DNA of 56,896 bases, taken from assembly GCA_964556005.1 (NCBI GenBank), contig CAZKUR010000021.1, positions 1 through 56,896 of the forward strand, written 5' to 3'. The notes under the pieces are model-generated. The model was not told the DNA's origin. It saw only the letters and a program-made list of their open reading frames with translations, and searched no databases. Each line of letters begins with the position of its first letter. The first letter of the stretch is position 1. Below are positions 1 to 8,941 of this stretch, in pieces. Both the position numbers and the translations under genes were made by a program. The DNA comes from CAZKUR01 sp964556005. Its GTDB lineage: Bacteria; Bacteroidota; Ignavibacteria; Ignavibacteriales; Ignavibacteriaceae.

Positions 1-1538
1 AATTTAAAATTATAATCTATAGGTGTCGAAGAGGAAATGCCGAATGTCAGCGGTGTTGATAGTGATTCGGCTTCTCTACCTTGTATAGAATCAATCGATG
101 CTGTTCCGTTATTTACTGTAATTAGAGGATCTAAAGAAGTTAGTTGAACATCGATGTTATATCCCGTGGACAATCCTTTGTTTTTGAAAGTCGGTGTCAT
201 CTCTACATTGTCTCCGGGATTAAAATACTGCAAATTGTATTCGGCATTTTCAAAAGCGACATAAGCACCGGCAACCCATGAGTAATAAATATTCGGCATA
301 AGGTTTTGCTCTGCAATCGGGAAAATCCTGCTTTGCGGCGGCCAGAAATAATCCGAACCATTGCCGACCTCAGGAGTCATTGCAAAAATTTTCCCGTTGT
401 TTGCAACTGTATCGCCGTCATACTCGTAATCATCGGAATTCCCGCGCGTCGAATAACCTACGGTTTGAAGATCAGTTCCATAAGTATAACCGTTGTATGA
501 AGTAATATCCCGTGCATATTCCCTGAATACCAAAGAGTCAGGAGTTTCATGGCTTAAAGCACCATAAGGATAAATAAGATCTTCTCCAAAAGCATGGTAA
601 TTCAATATATTCCTGATATGCTTCGTCATTAAGAAATCCCTTATTGCCTGCGTTTCAGGTTCGGAAAACGGCGCAGTGCCTCTGTATGTTTCATCCCCTG
701 TGTATGTGCTCGATCCGCCGTTGGATGAGTTCCAGTACGCATACGGCCCGTAATTTCTATTCAAGTCCACACCGTAAGTACCGTCGCCGTTATTTTTTCT
801 ATTTTTTCTCCACATCCCGCCGCCGTTCGGATCTGTTTGATGATTATATTCATAACCGTCGGGATTAACGACGGGGATACAATAAATTTCCCTGTTGTCA
901 ACCAAATATTTTACCGAAGGATCGGTGTTATAATTTTCGAGCAGGTAATACATAAAGTACATCAATTGCGCCATACCCATGGGTTCTCTTGCGTGATGAA
1001 TAGCGGTGAATAATACCTGCGGTTCGTTTTCGTTAATGTCAGGGTTATCCGAAATTTTAACCATATATATGGACCTTCCGTTTACTGTAGTCCCGATCGA
1101 TTGTTTAACTGAAATCAAATTCGGATAGTGAAGTCTCATGCTGTCTAGTTCGGCATTAACTTCAGCAAGAGTATAAAAGCCTCCCATCGAACCATAACCA
1201 AAACCGGTTACACCGTATTTTAAATTCGATTCATCTATCTGGCGCTGCTTTTCACTGTCAGTCATTTTCGGTAGATTCTTATAGAACTTATACCAATCGT
1301 CTATAAGAACATCATAGCGGTAGCCGGAAGCCTGCAGTTTTGCAAATTCCTCATCGTTTAAAAACACAACTGCCGCATTGTCTTTTGTAAAGTATGCATG
1401 ATCTATTTCAAGTCCGGCACGGTTAAGCACATCAATATCGTTTTTCTTATTGATATAAATTTTAACCTGTTTATAATTCTGGGCGAATCCGCTTGAAATG
1501 AAAAAAACAATTGAAAGAATGGCAACAAAGTATTTCAT
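1..1538 (-). CDS. Zinc carboxypeptidase, M14 family (partial, C-terminus outside window)
   Basis: The ATG at 1538 follows a GAGG ribosome site and opens a frame that runs off the left edge, so only the first 512 codons are visible. The N-terminus is a typical signal peptide ending near FAQ. A peptidase M14 domain follows a short prodomain: the zinc motif HHAREP lies around residue 180, NPDGYEYN and the GVDLNRN substrate-binding motif follow, the third zinc histidine is in NYHAFGED near 313, and the catalytic glutamate is in TPEVGN near 387. The visible end is beta-rich, as in the accessory domains of secreted M14 enzymes. The protein should cleave C-terminal residues from extracellular peptides. 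By analogy with its neighbours in this genome, a type IX-like sorting domain may lie beyond the edge, but this cannot be seen. Confidence 0.9.
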   Translation of the reverse strand, partial: MKYFVAILSIVFFISSGFAQNYKQVKIYINKKNDIDVLNRAGLEIDHAYFTKDNAAVVFLNDEEFAKLQASGYRYDVLIDDWYKFYKNLPKMTDSEKQRQIDESNLKYGVTGFGYGSMGGFYTLAEVNAELDSMRLHYPNLISVKQSIGTTVNGRSIYMVKISDNPDINENEPQVLFTAIHHAREPMGMAQLMYFMYYLLENYNTDPSVKYLVDNREIYCIPVVNPDGYEYNHQTDPNGGGMWRKNRKNNGDGTYGVDLNRNYGPYAYWNSSNGGSSTYTGDETYRGTAPFSEPETQAIRDFLMTKHIRNILNYHAFGEDLIYPYGALSHETPDSLVFREYARDITSYNGYTYGTDLQTVGYSTRGNSDDYEYDGDTVANNGKIFAMTPEVGNGSDYFWPPQSRIFPIAEQNLMPNIYYSWVAGAYVAFENAEYNLQYFNPGDNVEMTPTFKNKGLSTGYNIDVQLTSLDPLITVNNGTASIDSIQGREAESLSTPLTFGISSSTPIDYNFK

Positions 1539-1966
1539 CCCTTATTTCCTCACTTGATGAATATGAAAGTATTTATCGGATGTAAATTAATATAATTTTT
1601 TCAAATAAGTATATTAATTTTTTATTAAAAGCATATCTGTCCAAAATAAAAAGAACTCTCTCTAAGCTCTTTCTTAAAAAGAGAAAGACTTATTGGTAAC
1701 AAAACGATATATCCAAATGTTTTGATCTACCTGGCGGTAGAGTCTGTTGCACAACATTAACAATAAGTTATAAAAATTAATAAGCATGGGTGACCAAAAA
1801 GAAGAAAAAAGTCATTGCGAATTTATTTACCGAAGGAAGATGAGTCTTCAAGTGAAACAATCTTTCGATTTTATATCAAAAGTGAGATCACTTCGCTCCG
1901 CTCGTGATGACGAAATTACTTTTTGGTCACCCACGTGGGGATGAGTTTGAAGGTAAAATTAAAACA
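1539..1966. other. 428-bp intergenic region with repeats, no gene seen
   Basis: This gap between the M14 peptidase and the symporter holds no convincing open frame. It contains a small hairpin at 1726-1741 (TCTACC-TGGC-GGTAGA) and the 145-bp MITE-like element at 1788-1932 described separately. The first 60 bases are the presumed promoter region of the peptidase; I could not pick clear -35/-10 boxes. Confidence 0.6.
1788..1932. repeat. MITE-like element with 14-bp perfect terminal inverted repeats
   Basis: The ends are GGGTGACCAAAAAG (1788-1801) and its exact reverse complement CTTTTTGGTCACCC (1919-1932). Just inside, GTCATTGCGA near 1814 faces a partly complementary TCGTGATGAC near 1905, and the right arm contains CACTTCGCTCCGCTCG, a sequence type that recurs in dispersed palindromic repeats of many bacterial genomes. 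The 145-bp unit therefore forms an imperfect long palindrome with no coding capacity. No second copy is present in this window. Confidence 0.6.
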
Positions 1967-3220
1967 TTAATTTTTCATTGCCCCTTGTCCGCTGTATTTC
2001 GGTATGGCTACTTTTATAATTTCCCCCTCCGTTCGTGCAATTGTAGCCGCTCCGCATGAATCGCTCCACACGTTTACAGTTGTTCTGCACATATCCAGAA
2101 TTCTATCGACGGAAATTATTAAGCCAACACCTTCCAGCGGCAAACCAACGGCAGTAAGTATAACTGAAATCATTACAAACCCTGCCATCGGAATTCCGGC
2201 TGCTCCAATCGATGCAAGCAAGGCAGTAAAAATAATTATGAACTGGTGAATGAAATCCATGTGAATTCCGTAAGCCTGTGCGATAAACATTGCCGCAACA
2301 CATTCATAAAGCGCTGTCCCATCCATATTAACTGTTGCACCGAGAGGAATTACGAAACTTGTAACTTTATTTGAAACACCGACATTATTTTCAACTGCAT
2401 CCAAAGTAAGAGGAAGAGTAGCTGAAGATGAAGATGTTGAAAATGCAGTTAACAGGGGAGTCGTCATTGCTTGAAAATGTTTCAACGGATCGGCTTTCCC
2501 GATTAACCTTAAAATTAAAGGAAGTGTTACAAATGAATGAAAAATTAATCCAAGTAAAACGGCAGACATATATAAACCCATACGTGCGGCAACCTGTACA
2601 AGATCGTTTGCTTGATCCGCAACAACGCCGCCTATTATGCCTAAAATTCCCAGTGGAGCAAATTTGATAATCAATTCGGTAATTTTCATCATCACCTCAA
2701 AGCCGGCGTTGAAAAAAGTATTGAGGGTATTTTTATACTTACCGGGTAATTTTGTAATGAAGAAGCCTACTAAAATGGAGAAGAATATTATAGCAAGCAT
2801 GTCGCCGTTTGCCATCGATTGAAAAATATTTGTAGGCACTAATCTCAAAAGAAGGTTCCCGATACCCTTCGATGCGGCATGAAGGCCTTCAACGTTTTTA
2901 TTTAAACCCAAATCTGCACCAACCCCCGGCTGAATTACATTTACAAGGATCAGACCGGTGACGATTGCAAATAAGCTTGTAACAATATAATAGGTTAAAG
3001 TTTTTAATCCCATCTTTCCTAAGTTTTGGGCATCGCCGACGTTTGCAACCCCGGTAATAATAGAGGTAAGTATTAGCGGAACAATTATCATTTTTAATGC
3101 GCGGAGGAACAGATCACCCATCCACTTTATTAAATAAACATATTCGGGGAAAAATATTCCGTATAATACGGCGATAACTATAGCAATTAAAATTTGCCAG
3201 TGCAGCTTCAATTTAATCAT
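1967..3220 (-). CDS. gltP: Sodium/proton-coupled glutamate/aspartate symporter (DAACS family)
   Basis: This is a 417-residue inner-membrane transporter of the dicarboxylate/amino acid:cation symporter family, of normal length. The diagnostic elements are all present: the serine-rich hairpin-1 motif (SSSSATLPL, about residue 262), NMDGT in TM7 (about 296), the hairpin-2 stretch IGAAGIPMAG, and the TM8 signature DRILDMCRTTVN (about 370-382). TM8 carries the aspartate and arginine that in GltPh bind the substrate amino group and side-chain carboxylate. The arginine favours an acidic amino acid or C4-dicarboxylate over a neutral substrate. Whether it uses sodium or protons cannot be read from the sequence, so the symbol is the generic family name. 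It is followed 58 bp upstream by hemW in the same direction and probably has its own or a shared promoter. Confidence 0.9.
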   Translation of the reverse strand: MIKLKLHWQILIAIVIAVLYGIFFPEYVYLIKWMGDLFLRALKMIIVPLILTSIITGVANVGDAQNLGKMGLKTLTYYIVTSLFAIVTGLILVNVIQPGVGADLGLNKNVEGLHAASKGIGNLLLRLVPTNIFQSMANGDMLAIIFFSILVGFFITKLPGKYKNTLNTFFNAGFEVMMKITELIIKFAPLGILGIIGGVVADQANDLVQVAARMGLYMSAVLLGLIFHSFVTLPLILRLIGKADPLKHFQAMTTPLLTAFSTSSSSATLPLTLDAVENNVGVSNKVTSFVIPLGATVNMDGTALYECVAAMFIAQAYGIHMDFIHQFIIIFTALLASIGAAGIPMAGFVMISVILTAVGLPLEGVGLIISVDRILDMCRTTVNVWSDSCGAATIARTEGEIIKVAIPKYSGQGAMKN

Positions 3221-3278
3221 TAATTAGTCCAAACTTTTTTCGTAAAAATTGCCCCTATTCAAAAAATAATTTCCTCTC

Positions 3279-4409
3279 CTATAATATTTTATTTAATATT
3301 TCGTCACAAACAGAGTAGCCTTTCTTTGTAAGCTTTATCCAATCATCGTTCATTGTTATCATGTTTTTTTCAGCCAGCAATTTAAAATAAACATTTTTTT
3401 TATTTATCCAATCCTCACCGAACTTTTTTTTCAATTCGGACAAATCCAAACCTGTGCTTCTTAAGGCAAGCATAACATATTCATCCAGCATTTGTTTTTT
3501 ATTTACGAATTCAAAATTAGCTTCTGCATTCCCTTTCTTTTCAATTTCATTTATATATCTTTTTAAGCTTGAAAAATTCCACCATCTTTTCCCATCCATA
3601 AATGAATGAGATGATGTTCCGAAACTTAAGTAATCTTTATACCGCCAGTATGCCAAATTATGTTGGCATTCATAACCGGGAAATGAAAAGTTAGAAACTT
3701 CATATTGATTGAATCCGTTGGCTGTAAGATAATCTATCGTCATTTCATACAGATCGGCATCATAATCGTCATCCCTGATTTGCACTTTACCGTCAAGAAC
3801 CATTTTATTTAATATCGTTCCCCTTTCCAAAATTAAGCTATAAGCCGAAATGTGTTTTATCGGAAGACTCATTGCTGTCTCCATATTATTTTTCCACCCT
3901 GACTTACTTTGCCCCGGAAGATTAAAAATTAAATCTATACTTATATTCTCAAATCCTGCTTTGTCTGCATTAAGTACCGTATTTATTGCCGTTTCTTTAT
4001 CGTGAATCCTGGTTAGAAATTTTAATTCGTTTTCGTCGAAGGATTGAATACCGGTACTGATTCTATTTATTCCGGCTTGATTAAAATTTTTCAACTTATT
4101 GTAATCGACGGTTCCCGGATTTGTTTCGAGTGTAATTTCTGCAATTTCACTTATTTTAAAGGTCGAACGTAACTTTTTTATAATTTCTTCAATATAATCC
4201 GGCTTCATTAAAGATGGAGTTCCACCGCCGAAATAAATCGAAGTATAAATTCTGTCATCTGAATAAATTTCCGAATAATAATCTATTTCTTTTTTTAATG
4301 AGTTTAAAAAAGGTTCGATGTTATCCGACGTAATAATAGAGTAGAAGTCACAGTAAATACATTTGTGATCACAAAAGGGAATATGAATATATATCGCCGA
4401 TTCTTTCAA
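3279..4409 (-). CDS. hemW: Radical SAM heme chaperone HemW
   Basis: This 376-residue protein begins almost at once with the radical SAM cysteine motif (C13, C17, C20 in CDHKCIYC) after the IYIHIPFC signature typical of the HemW/HemN branch. It continues with YFGGGTPSL, the ETNPGTVD stretch, GINRISTGIQSFDENELKFLTRIH and SIDLIFNLPGQS, which are characteristic of HemW. A C-terminal winged-helix-like HemN_C region follows (LDEYVMLALRSTGLDLSEL). The length fits HemW (about 375-380) and is well short of true oxygen-independent coproporphyrinogen oxidase HemN (about 450), which also has an extended N-terminus missing here. The expected role is cytoplasmic binding and delivery of heme to membrane haemoproteins. 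Many databases call such proteins coproporphyrinogen III oxidase; the short N-terminus argues against that. Confidence 0.92.
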   Translation of the reverse strand: MKESAIYIHIPFCDHKCIYCDFYSIITSDNIEPFLNSLKKEIDYYSEIYSDDRIYTSIYFGGGTPSLMKPDYIEEIIKKLRSTFKISEIAEITLETNPGTVDYNKLKNFNQAGINRISTGIQSFDENELKFLTRIHDKETAINTVLNADKAGFENISIDLIFNLPGQSKSGWKNNMETAMSLPIKHISAYSLILERGTILNKMVLDGKVQIRDDDYDADLYEMTIDYLTANGFNQYEVSNFSFPGYECQHNLAYWRYKDYLSFGTSSHSFMDGKRWWNFSSLKRYINEIEKKGNAEANFEFVNKKQMLDEYVMLALRSTGLDLSELKKKFGEDWINKKNVYFKLLAEKNMITMNDDWIKLTKKGYSVCDEILNKIL

Positions 4410-4573
4410 AATTTAAAACGTCTATTTTATTAATAATGGTTTCAGTAATAAATAATAAAAATATAAGTAAAAAATCTTAATGGTGAAATAGATACCTTGG
4501 TATGCAATTATCCGGTTTAAAATTATTAATTGAATAAATTATATATGACCCATTATTATTCTAGTTACTAATA

Positions 4574-4602
4574 CGCAGCACAGACTAGTAATCTGTGCTA
4601 CG
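4574..4602. repeat. 29-bp palindrome, copy 1
   Basis: The arms CGCAGCACAGA and TCTGTGCTACG pair with one G-T type mismatch around a short AT-rich centre. A sister copy of identical length is at 46901-46929. It lies 34 bp downstream of the stop codon of the gene ending at 4637 and could form a 3'-end hairpin on either strand. It has no following T-run, so a simple terminator is less likely than a dispersed REP-like element. Confidence 0.6.
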
Positions 4603-4636
4603 ATGGTTAAAAATACAACTTAAAAATTATATCAAA

Positions 4637-5200
4637 TTACAATTTTGTTTCCATTTGAATTGCAATATCTACATAAGCATCGAATGTTACGTTGTTTGTC
4701 CCGTTAGTAAGATGAATTTGAATCGTACCGGTAAAACACTTTTGGTCATTTGGTATATCACTATTTAAAAAAGCATTCAGCGAATCCAATTGATCTGTGG
4801 TTAATTGAATTTTTAATGGAGGATTTGGAGGCAGAAATGCTGCCGGTTTAACTCCGGTGAATGTTTTGGAAAAGAATTGGACGTTGCCGTTGAATAGTTT
4901 TAACGTTAAATCTCCCATCAAATCAGAAGGGGTTATACTTTTAGTCCTATAAACTAATCCTAAAAATGTTATACTCTTTACATCTTTTACATATTGCTCA
5001 TATGTATCGGACTCGGAAAGACAATATGATTCCGTATCCGTAAATTCAGTTCCGCTTCCTTGTGCATGATATTCAATTGTGATTGGAACATCTATCGGAA
5101 GTGAATTTAATGAATCTAAAATACAACTGTTAAACGCTTCCGCAGAAAATACTGCAAATAGAATTGGTAAAAACCTGTAAATATATCTTTTCATAGTCAT
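4637..5200 (-). CDS. Putative lipoprotein of unknown function
   Basis: A 187-residue exported protein. The N-terminus is basic then hydrophobic (MKRYIYRFLPILFAVFSAEAF) and is followed by NSC, a relaxed lipobox of the kind tolerated in Bacteroidetes-type bacteria, so Cys26 is the likely lipidation site. The rest is a beta-rich domain with two further cysteines and no motif I recognise. Two in-frame ATGs (residues 1 and 3) are possible starts. It begins 9 bp after the DUF6588-like gene in the same direction, so the two are almost certainly co-transcribed and possibly act together at the outer membrane. The function is unknown. Confidence 0.75.
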   Translation of the reverse strand: MTMKRYIYRFLPILFAVFSAEAFNSCILDSLNSLPIDVPITIEYHAQGSGTEFTDTESYCLSESDTYEQYVKDVKSITFLGLVYRTKSITPSDLMGDLTLKLFNGNVQFFSKTFTGVKPAAFLPPNPPLKIQLTTDQLDSLNAFLNSDIPNDQKCFTGTIQIHLTNGTNNVTFDAYVDIAIQMETKL

Positions 5201-5209
5201 TTTCTCCTC

Positions 5210-6088
5210 TTAAAATCCAAAAGAAAAACCGGATGAAAAAACCGATTGTGAACTAAAACTGTAGTCAACATTCAATGCTACAAGGGCAAGCTTCAGCGTT
5301 AAGCCGAGTGTGGCCCTAAAATTATTTTCACCACTAACAGACACACTTGTATATCTACTTGTATGCAGGGCGGGATCTCCGCTGTTGGGATCTGCTGTAA
5401 TATGGTAGGTTAAATCGCTCGAAGTGCTTTCGTACTGCAATCCTGCATACGGAATAACAACCCCGAATTGCTTGCTGACATGTACATTAAAAGCAAGGTT
5501 ATTAATATTGAAAAGATTTTTAATATCGAACTTGTTATAAAGAAGTTGAACCGCTACATCCATCGGCATCAACGGGAAGTAACGGCTTATGTTATGCGAG
5601 ATTCCGATCCCGAAAAAGCTCAATGAAGTTTCGCCTATATTAAGTGAAGGGAGATACCGCAGCATAATTTCAGTCCCCTCAAAACTTGCGGCGATTTGAG
5701 GAAAAGCAACGGGAATATTAGTTTCATTTATACCAGGAGGTGTAATTATATACCCGTTCGGACCCGCATATGCTCCGCCTTCATTTCCGTAAATTGTAGC
5801 GGCAGTAGATTTATCATATCCGCTAGGAAGAACCGGTACAAAAGTTTGTTGATCGCTTGGCACCACAATCAGCATTGCTCTTATGCTGAAAGAAAAGCCG
5901 AATAAATCGGGAATGCTTGCACTGTTGTAAGAACCGGAATTCATTGCTACACCCAGAGTAGTAACAAGAGGCCGGACATAATTGTAAGCATTTTTTTCAT
6001 TGAGGAAACCTAGCCTGTCCTGAATTTGAGAAAATCCTGTCCCGGGAATCAAGAGAGCAAGTGATGCTAATACAAAAATTTTCTTCAT
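5210..6088 (-). CDS. DUF6588-like outer-membrane beta-barrel protein
   Basis: A 292-residue protein with a clean signal peptide (MKKIFVLASLALLIPGTGFSQ) followed by alternating hydrophobic/polar strands and glycine/serine-rich turns, typical of a small outer-membrane barrel. The order of features (early YVRPLVTTLGVAMNSG, FEGTEIMLRYLP, HNISRYFPLMPMDVAVQLLYNKF, FGVVIPYAGLQYE, and a C-terminal aromatic SFGF) resembles the Bacteroidetes DUF6588 family. This is recognition from memory, not a search. The terminal phenylalanine is what BAM-inserted barrels usually carry. It is the first gene of a two-gene unit with the lipoprotein gene 9 bp downstream. Confidence 0.7.
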   Translation of the reverse strand: MKKIFVLASLALLIPGTGFSQIQDRLGFLNEKNAYNYVRPLVTTLGVAMNSGSYNSASIPDLFGFSFSIRAMLIVVPSDQQTFVPVLPSGYDKSTAATIYGNEGGAYAGPNGYIITPPGINETNIPVAFPQIAASFEGTEIMLRYLPSLNIGETSLSFFGIGISHNISRYFPLMPMDVAVQLLYNKFDIKNLFNINNLAFNVHVSKQFGVVIPYAGLQYESTSSDLTYHITADPNSGDPALHTSRYTSVSVSGENNFRATLGLTLKLALVALNVDYSFSSQSVFSSGFSFGF

Positions 6089-6294
6089 TAATGACCCTCC
6101 TAAATCATTTGATAGATTTAATTGTCTTAATTGCCTTAAAATGAACCGGAATATCGGCGGAATAATTCCTCTTTACTTTATGCGGACCCGGATCGATAAT
6201 AACTTGATGAATATTAGAAGTAGATTTAAATTAACTTAAAAAATAACTGATTGCAACATTTTTTTGAAGAAATTGAAGAAATTTTATTGCCGGA

Positions 6295-8004
6295 CTAATT
6301 TTTTATTCCCATTAATTCTTTTGCCCCTTTAAGACTCGCATCGGTTATTTTTTCACCGCTCATTAATTTTGCAACTTCTTTAATTCTTTCTTCAAAGCTT
6401 AATACTTTAGCGGTACTTACCACACGGCCGTCCATTGTTTTTTTCTCAACGGCATAATGATGATCAGCTAAACCGGCAATTTGCGGAAGATGAGTTATGG
6501 AGATAATTTGATGAAAATTAGCAAGGGATTTCAGAGCAAAACCGACTTTCTGCGCAATCTGCCCGCTGATCCCGGTATCGATCTCATCAAAAATTAAAAT
6601 CGGAAGCTTATCATTTTTTGCAAGGATAGTTTTTAACCCGAGCATTATTCTTGAAATTTCCCCACCTGAAGCTACTTTGGCTAAGGGTTTAACATCTTCA
6701 CCGACGTTAGTAGCTATAAAAAATTCTACATTGTCTATTCCCTGAGAATTAAATTTCAACTTTTTCTTATTAACCAAGATAAAATTATCTTCATTTTCGC
6801 TTGCGGATTTTTGAATTATTTTTACCTCGAATACGGCATTTGGAATTCCCAGATCGGCAAGTACTTTTTTAACTTCTTTTTGTATTGTCTTTGCTGTTTC
6901 GTTTCTTTTTTTTGAAAGCTTTAATGCTTCATTCCCGCAATTTTCTCTAACCAGGTTCAGCCTATTTTCCAAGGACGAAATTGAGGCAGCATAATTTTCG
7001 GCGAGATCATAATCTACACCTACTTCATTTCTGAAACTCAAAATAATTTCTATAGAGCCGCCGTACTTTTTTTTCAGCAAGTTGATTGCATTTACTCTTT
7101 GCCTAATAGCTTCGAGCTTTTCAGTGTCCATTTCAATTTTCGAGTTATAGCTTCGAGTAAAATCGGAAATATCTTTAAGGATAGTCAAAGCCGAATCGCA
7201 TTCGTTTTTTATTTCATTGAATGAATTATCTATTTCCGCAAGTTTTGTTAATTCACTATGAACTTTTACAAGTGAATCATAAATAGAATCTTCCGAATCA
7301 TACAATCCCCGGTATACACCTGAAGTCATTCCAAGAAGCTTTTCCGAATTTTCAAGAATATTTAACTCTTCGGTTAATTTTTCATCCTCTCCTGCTTCCG
7401 GTGATACTGCATCGATTTCTTTTATCTGAAATTCGTACAACTGCTTTTTTTCTTTTAAAGAATTTGCCTTTGTCTTTAATTCATCGATTTCCTGCCGAAG
7501 CTTATTTAAAGAATTATAAAGCCATTTGTAGTTTCTTAATAATTCATCCGGGGTACCGAATTCATCTAAAAAATCGATGTGCGTTTCCGTTCTCAGCAGC
7601 GATTGGTGTTCATGCTGACCATGGAGATCAACTAAAAGGTTCCCCAGTTCTTTAACAAGATTTAGAGTTGCAGGAGTATCATTGATAAAACAGCGGTTTG
7701 TTCCTTTCAGCGATATTTCTCTCCTAATAATTAATTCGGATTGAAATTCAATTTCATTTTCAGTTAAAAAGGATTTTACTTTTTTATTGTTTTCAACATC
7801 GAATATTCCCTCAATAATAGATTTTTGAGTGCCTTTTCTTACCACATCATTCGAAGCTCTTTCGCCAAGAAGTAAGCTCATCGAATCTACCAATATAGAT
7901 TTTCCCGCCCCGGTTTCACCGGTTATTATATTCAGCCCTGATCCGAAATAGAGATTGATATTCTCAATTAAGGCGTAATCTTTAACTTGCAGTGATTTCA
8001 GCAT
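6295..8004 (-). CDS. recN: DNA repair protein RecN
   Basis: A 569-residue SMC-like ATPase of standard RecN length. The N-terminus has the family signature LKSLQVKDYALIE and a Walker A loop GETGAGKS at residues 29-36. A long central coiled coil follows. The C-terminal head contains the ABC signature VASGGEISRIMLGLK, Walker B PILIFDEIDTGISG and the switch histidine in SITHLPQIAG. RecN acts in double-strand break repair with RecA, holding DNA ends. Its first codons overlap the end of the Nudix gene by 7 bp, so it is translationally linked to the unit that starts with the S9 peptidase gene at 10976. Confidence 0.96.
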   Translation of the reverse strand: MLKSLQVKDYALIENINLYFGSGLNIITGETGAGKSILVDSMSLLLGERASNDVVRKGTQKSIIEGIFDVENNKKVKSFLTENEIEFQSELIIRREISLKGTNRCFINDTPATLNLVKELGNLLVDLHGQHEHQSLLRTETHIDFLDEFGTPDELLRNYKWLYNSLNKLRQEIDELKTKANSLKEKKQLYEFQIKEIDAVSPEAGEDEKLTEELNILENSEKLLGMTSGVYRGLYDSEDSIYDSLVKVHSELTKLAEIDNSFNEIKNECDSALTILKDISDFTRSYNSKIEMDTEKLEAIRQRVNAINLLKKKYGGSIEIILSFRNEVGVDYDLAENYAASISSLENRLNLVRENCGNEALKLSKKRNETAKTIQKEVKKVLADLGIPNAVFEVKIIQKSASENEDNFILVNKKKLKFNSQGIDNVEFFIATNVGEDVKPLAKVASGGEISRIMLGLKTILAKNDKLPILIFDEIDTGISGQIAQKVGFALKSLANFHQIISITHLPQIAGLADHHYAVEKKTMDGRVVSTAKVLSFEERIKEVAKLMSGEKITDASLKGAKELMGIKN

Positions 8005-8531
8005 AAAAATTTATTTTTATACATATAAATTCCGCAAATTGTTTTCGCATCAACAATTTCACCGGTTCTAATTTTCTCTTCTATTTCATCAAGTGTAAAT
8101 TCATGAATCTCCATCCCGTATTCCCCTTCTTCCCTATTATGATATCCTTCAATTAAATTTTTTGCAAAATAGATGTGAAGAACCTCGGTACAAAAGCCGG
8201 GAGTTGTATAAATTTCACCAAGCTTAACAACATCATTTGAACGGTAACCTGTTTCCTCTTCCAATTCTCTAACGGCGCAATTAAACGGATCTTCGCCTTT
8301 ATCTAATTTTCCCGCAGGCAGTTCAAGAATAAATTTTTGAAAGGGATAGCGAAACTGCCGAACCATAATTATTTTTCCGTCATCTTTAAGCGGTACCACA
8401 ACAGCACCTCCGCCATGTACAGCTATTTCGCGAATGCCGTTGTTACCGCTGCGGTATTCCAGCTCATCCACTTGAAGATCAAACACTTTTCCCCTGAAGA
8501 GTATTTCACTTTTTTTTACTTTAAAATTCAT
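7998..8531 (-). CDS. Nudix hydrolase, ADP-ribose pyrophosphatase-like
   Basis: A 177-residue cytoplasmic protein with a complete Nudix box at residues 74-96 (GKLDKGE, seven residues, then RELEEETGY), which provides the catalytic glutamates and metal site. The preceding VRQFRYPFQKFILELPAGK and the following TPGFCTEVLHIYFAKNL match the ADP-ribose/nucleoside-diphosphate-sugar pyrophosphatase branch (NudF-like), which hydrolyses ADP-ribose to AMP and ribose-5-phosphate. The exact substrate is not determined by sequence alone. The gene overlaps recN by 7 bp and lies 20 bp after the DUF1232 gene. Confidence 0.88.
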   Translation of the reverse strand: MNFKVKKSEILFRGKVFDLQVDELEYRSGNNGIREIAVHGGGAVVVPLKDDGKIIMVRQFRYPFQKFILELPAGKLDKGEDPFNCAVRELEEETGYRSNDVVKLGEIYTTPGFCTEVLHIYFAKNLIEGYHNREEGEYGMEIHEFTLDEIEEKIRTGEIVDAKTICGIYMYKNKFLC

Positions 8532-8551
8532 GACAAATAGACATTATGTAT

Positions 8552-8941
8552 TCATGATCTATATTTAGGATCATAATATGGAATAAGCTCACTCCCTAAA
8601 AATTTAAGAAGCGCTGCAATTACACCAAGATCATCCATGTAACCGATTAATGGAGCTATGTCCGGGATTGCATCAATCGGAGATATAAAGTAAACCAATG
8701 CAGCCGCAACAATCGCTTTCCTATGCCAGGAAACAAGCGGATCGCTCATATAATTGTAAAGTGCAAGTACATCTTTAGCAAAAGAGATCTTTTTACCGAC
8801 TCGTTCCAGTTTTGTCCATAAATTTTCCTCGACAAATTTTACTTTTTCGGCAGACTCTCTTTCGCTCTGTCCTCCGAAATCCAGCTCATCGAGTTCAGTC
8901 AGGTTTTCGAATCCTTTATCGTTAATCTGCTCTTCATCCAT
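8552..8941 (-). CDS. DUF1232 (YkvA-like) membrane protein
   Basis: The start is set at the ATG at 8941, because AAAGGAGG lies just upstream; a longer frame back to 8968 would add nine residues inside the previous gene. The resulting 129-residue protein has an acidic N-terminal half and a C-terminal DUF1232 domain with the conserved WHRKAIVAAALVYFISPIDAIPD stretch, ending in a short hydrophobic segment. In this family the SPID-IPD motif sits between two short hydrophobic helices; the biochemical function is unknown. The start codon overlaps the end of the S9 peptidase gene by 8 bp, so the two are translationally coupled. Confidence 0.85.
   Translation of the reverse strand: MDEEQINDKGFENLTELDELDFGGQSERESAEKVKFVEENLWTKLERVGKKISFAKDVLALYNYMSDPLVSWHRKAIVAAALVYFISPIDAIPDIAPLIGYMDDLGVIAALLKFLGSELIPYYDPKYRS

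Noticed and set aside
3279..4409. Oxygen-independent coproporphyrinogen oxidase (HemN)
   Set aside because: The protein is too short and lacks the extended N-terminal part; HemW fits better.
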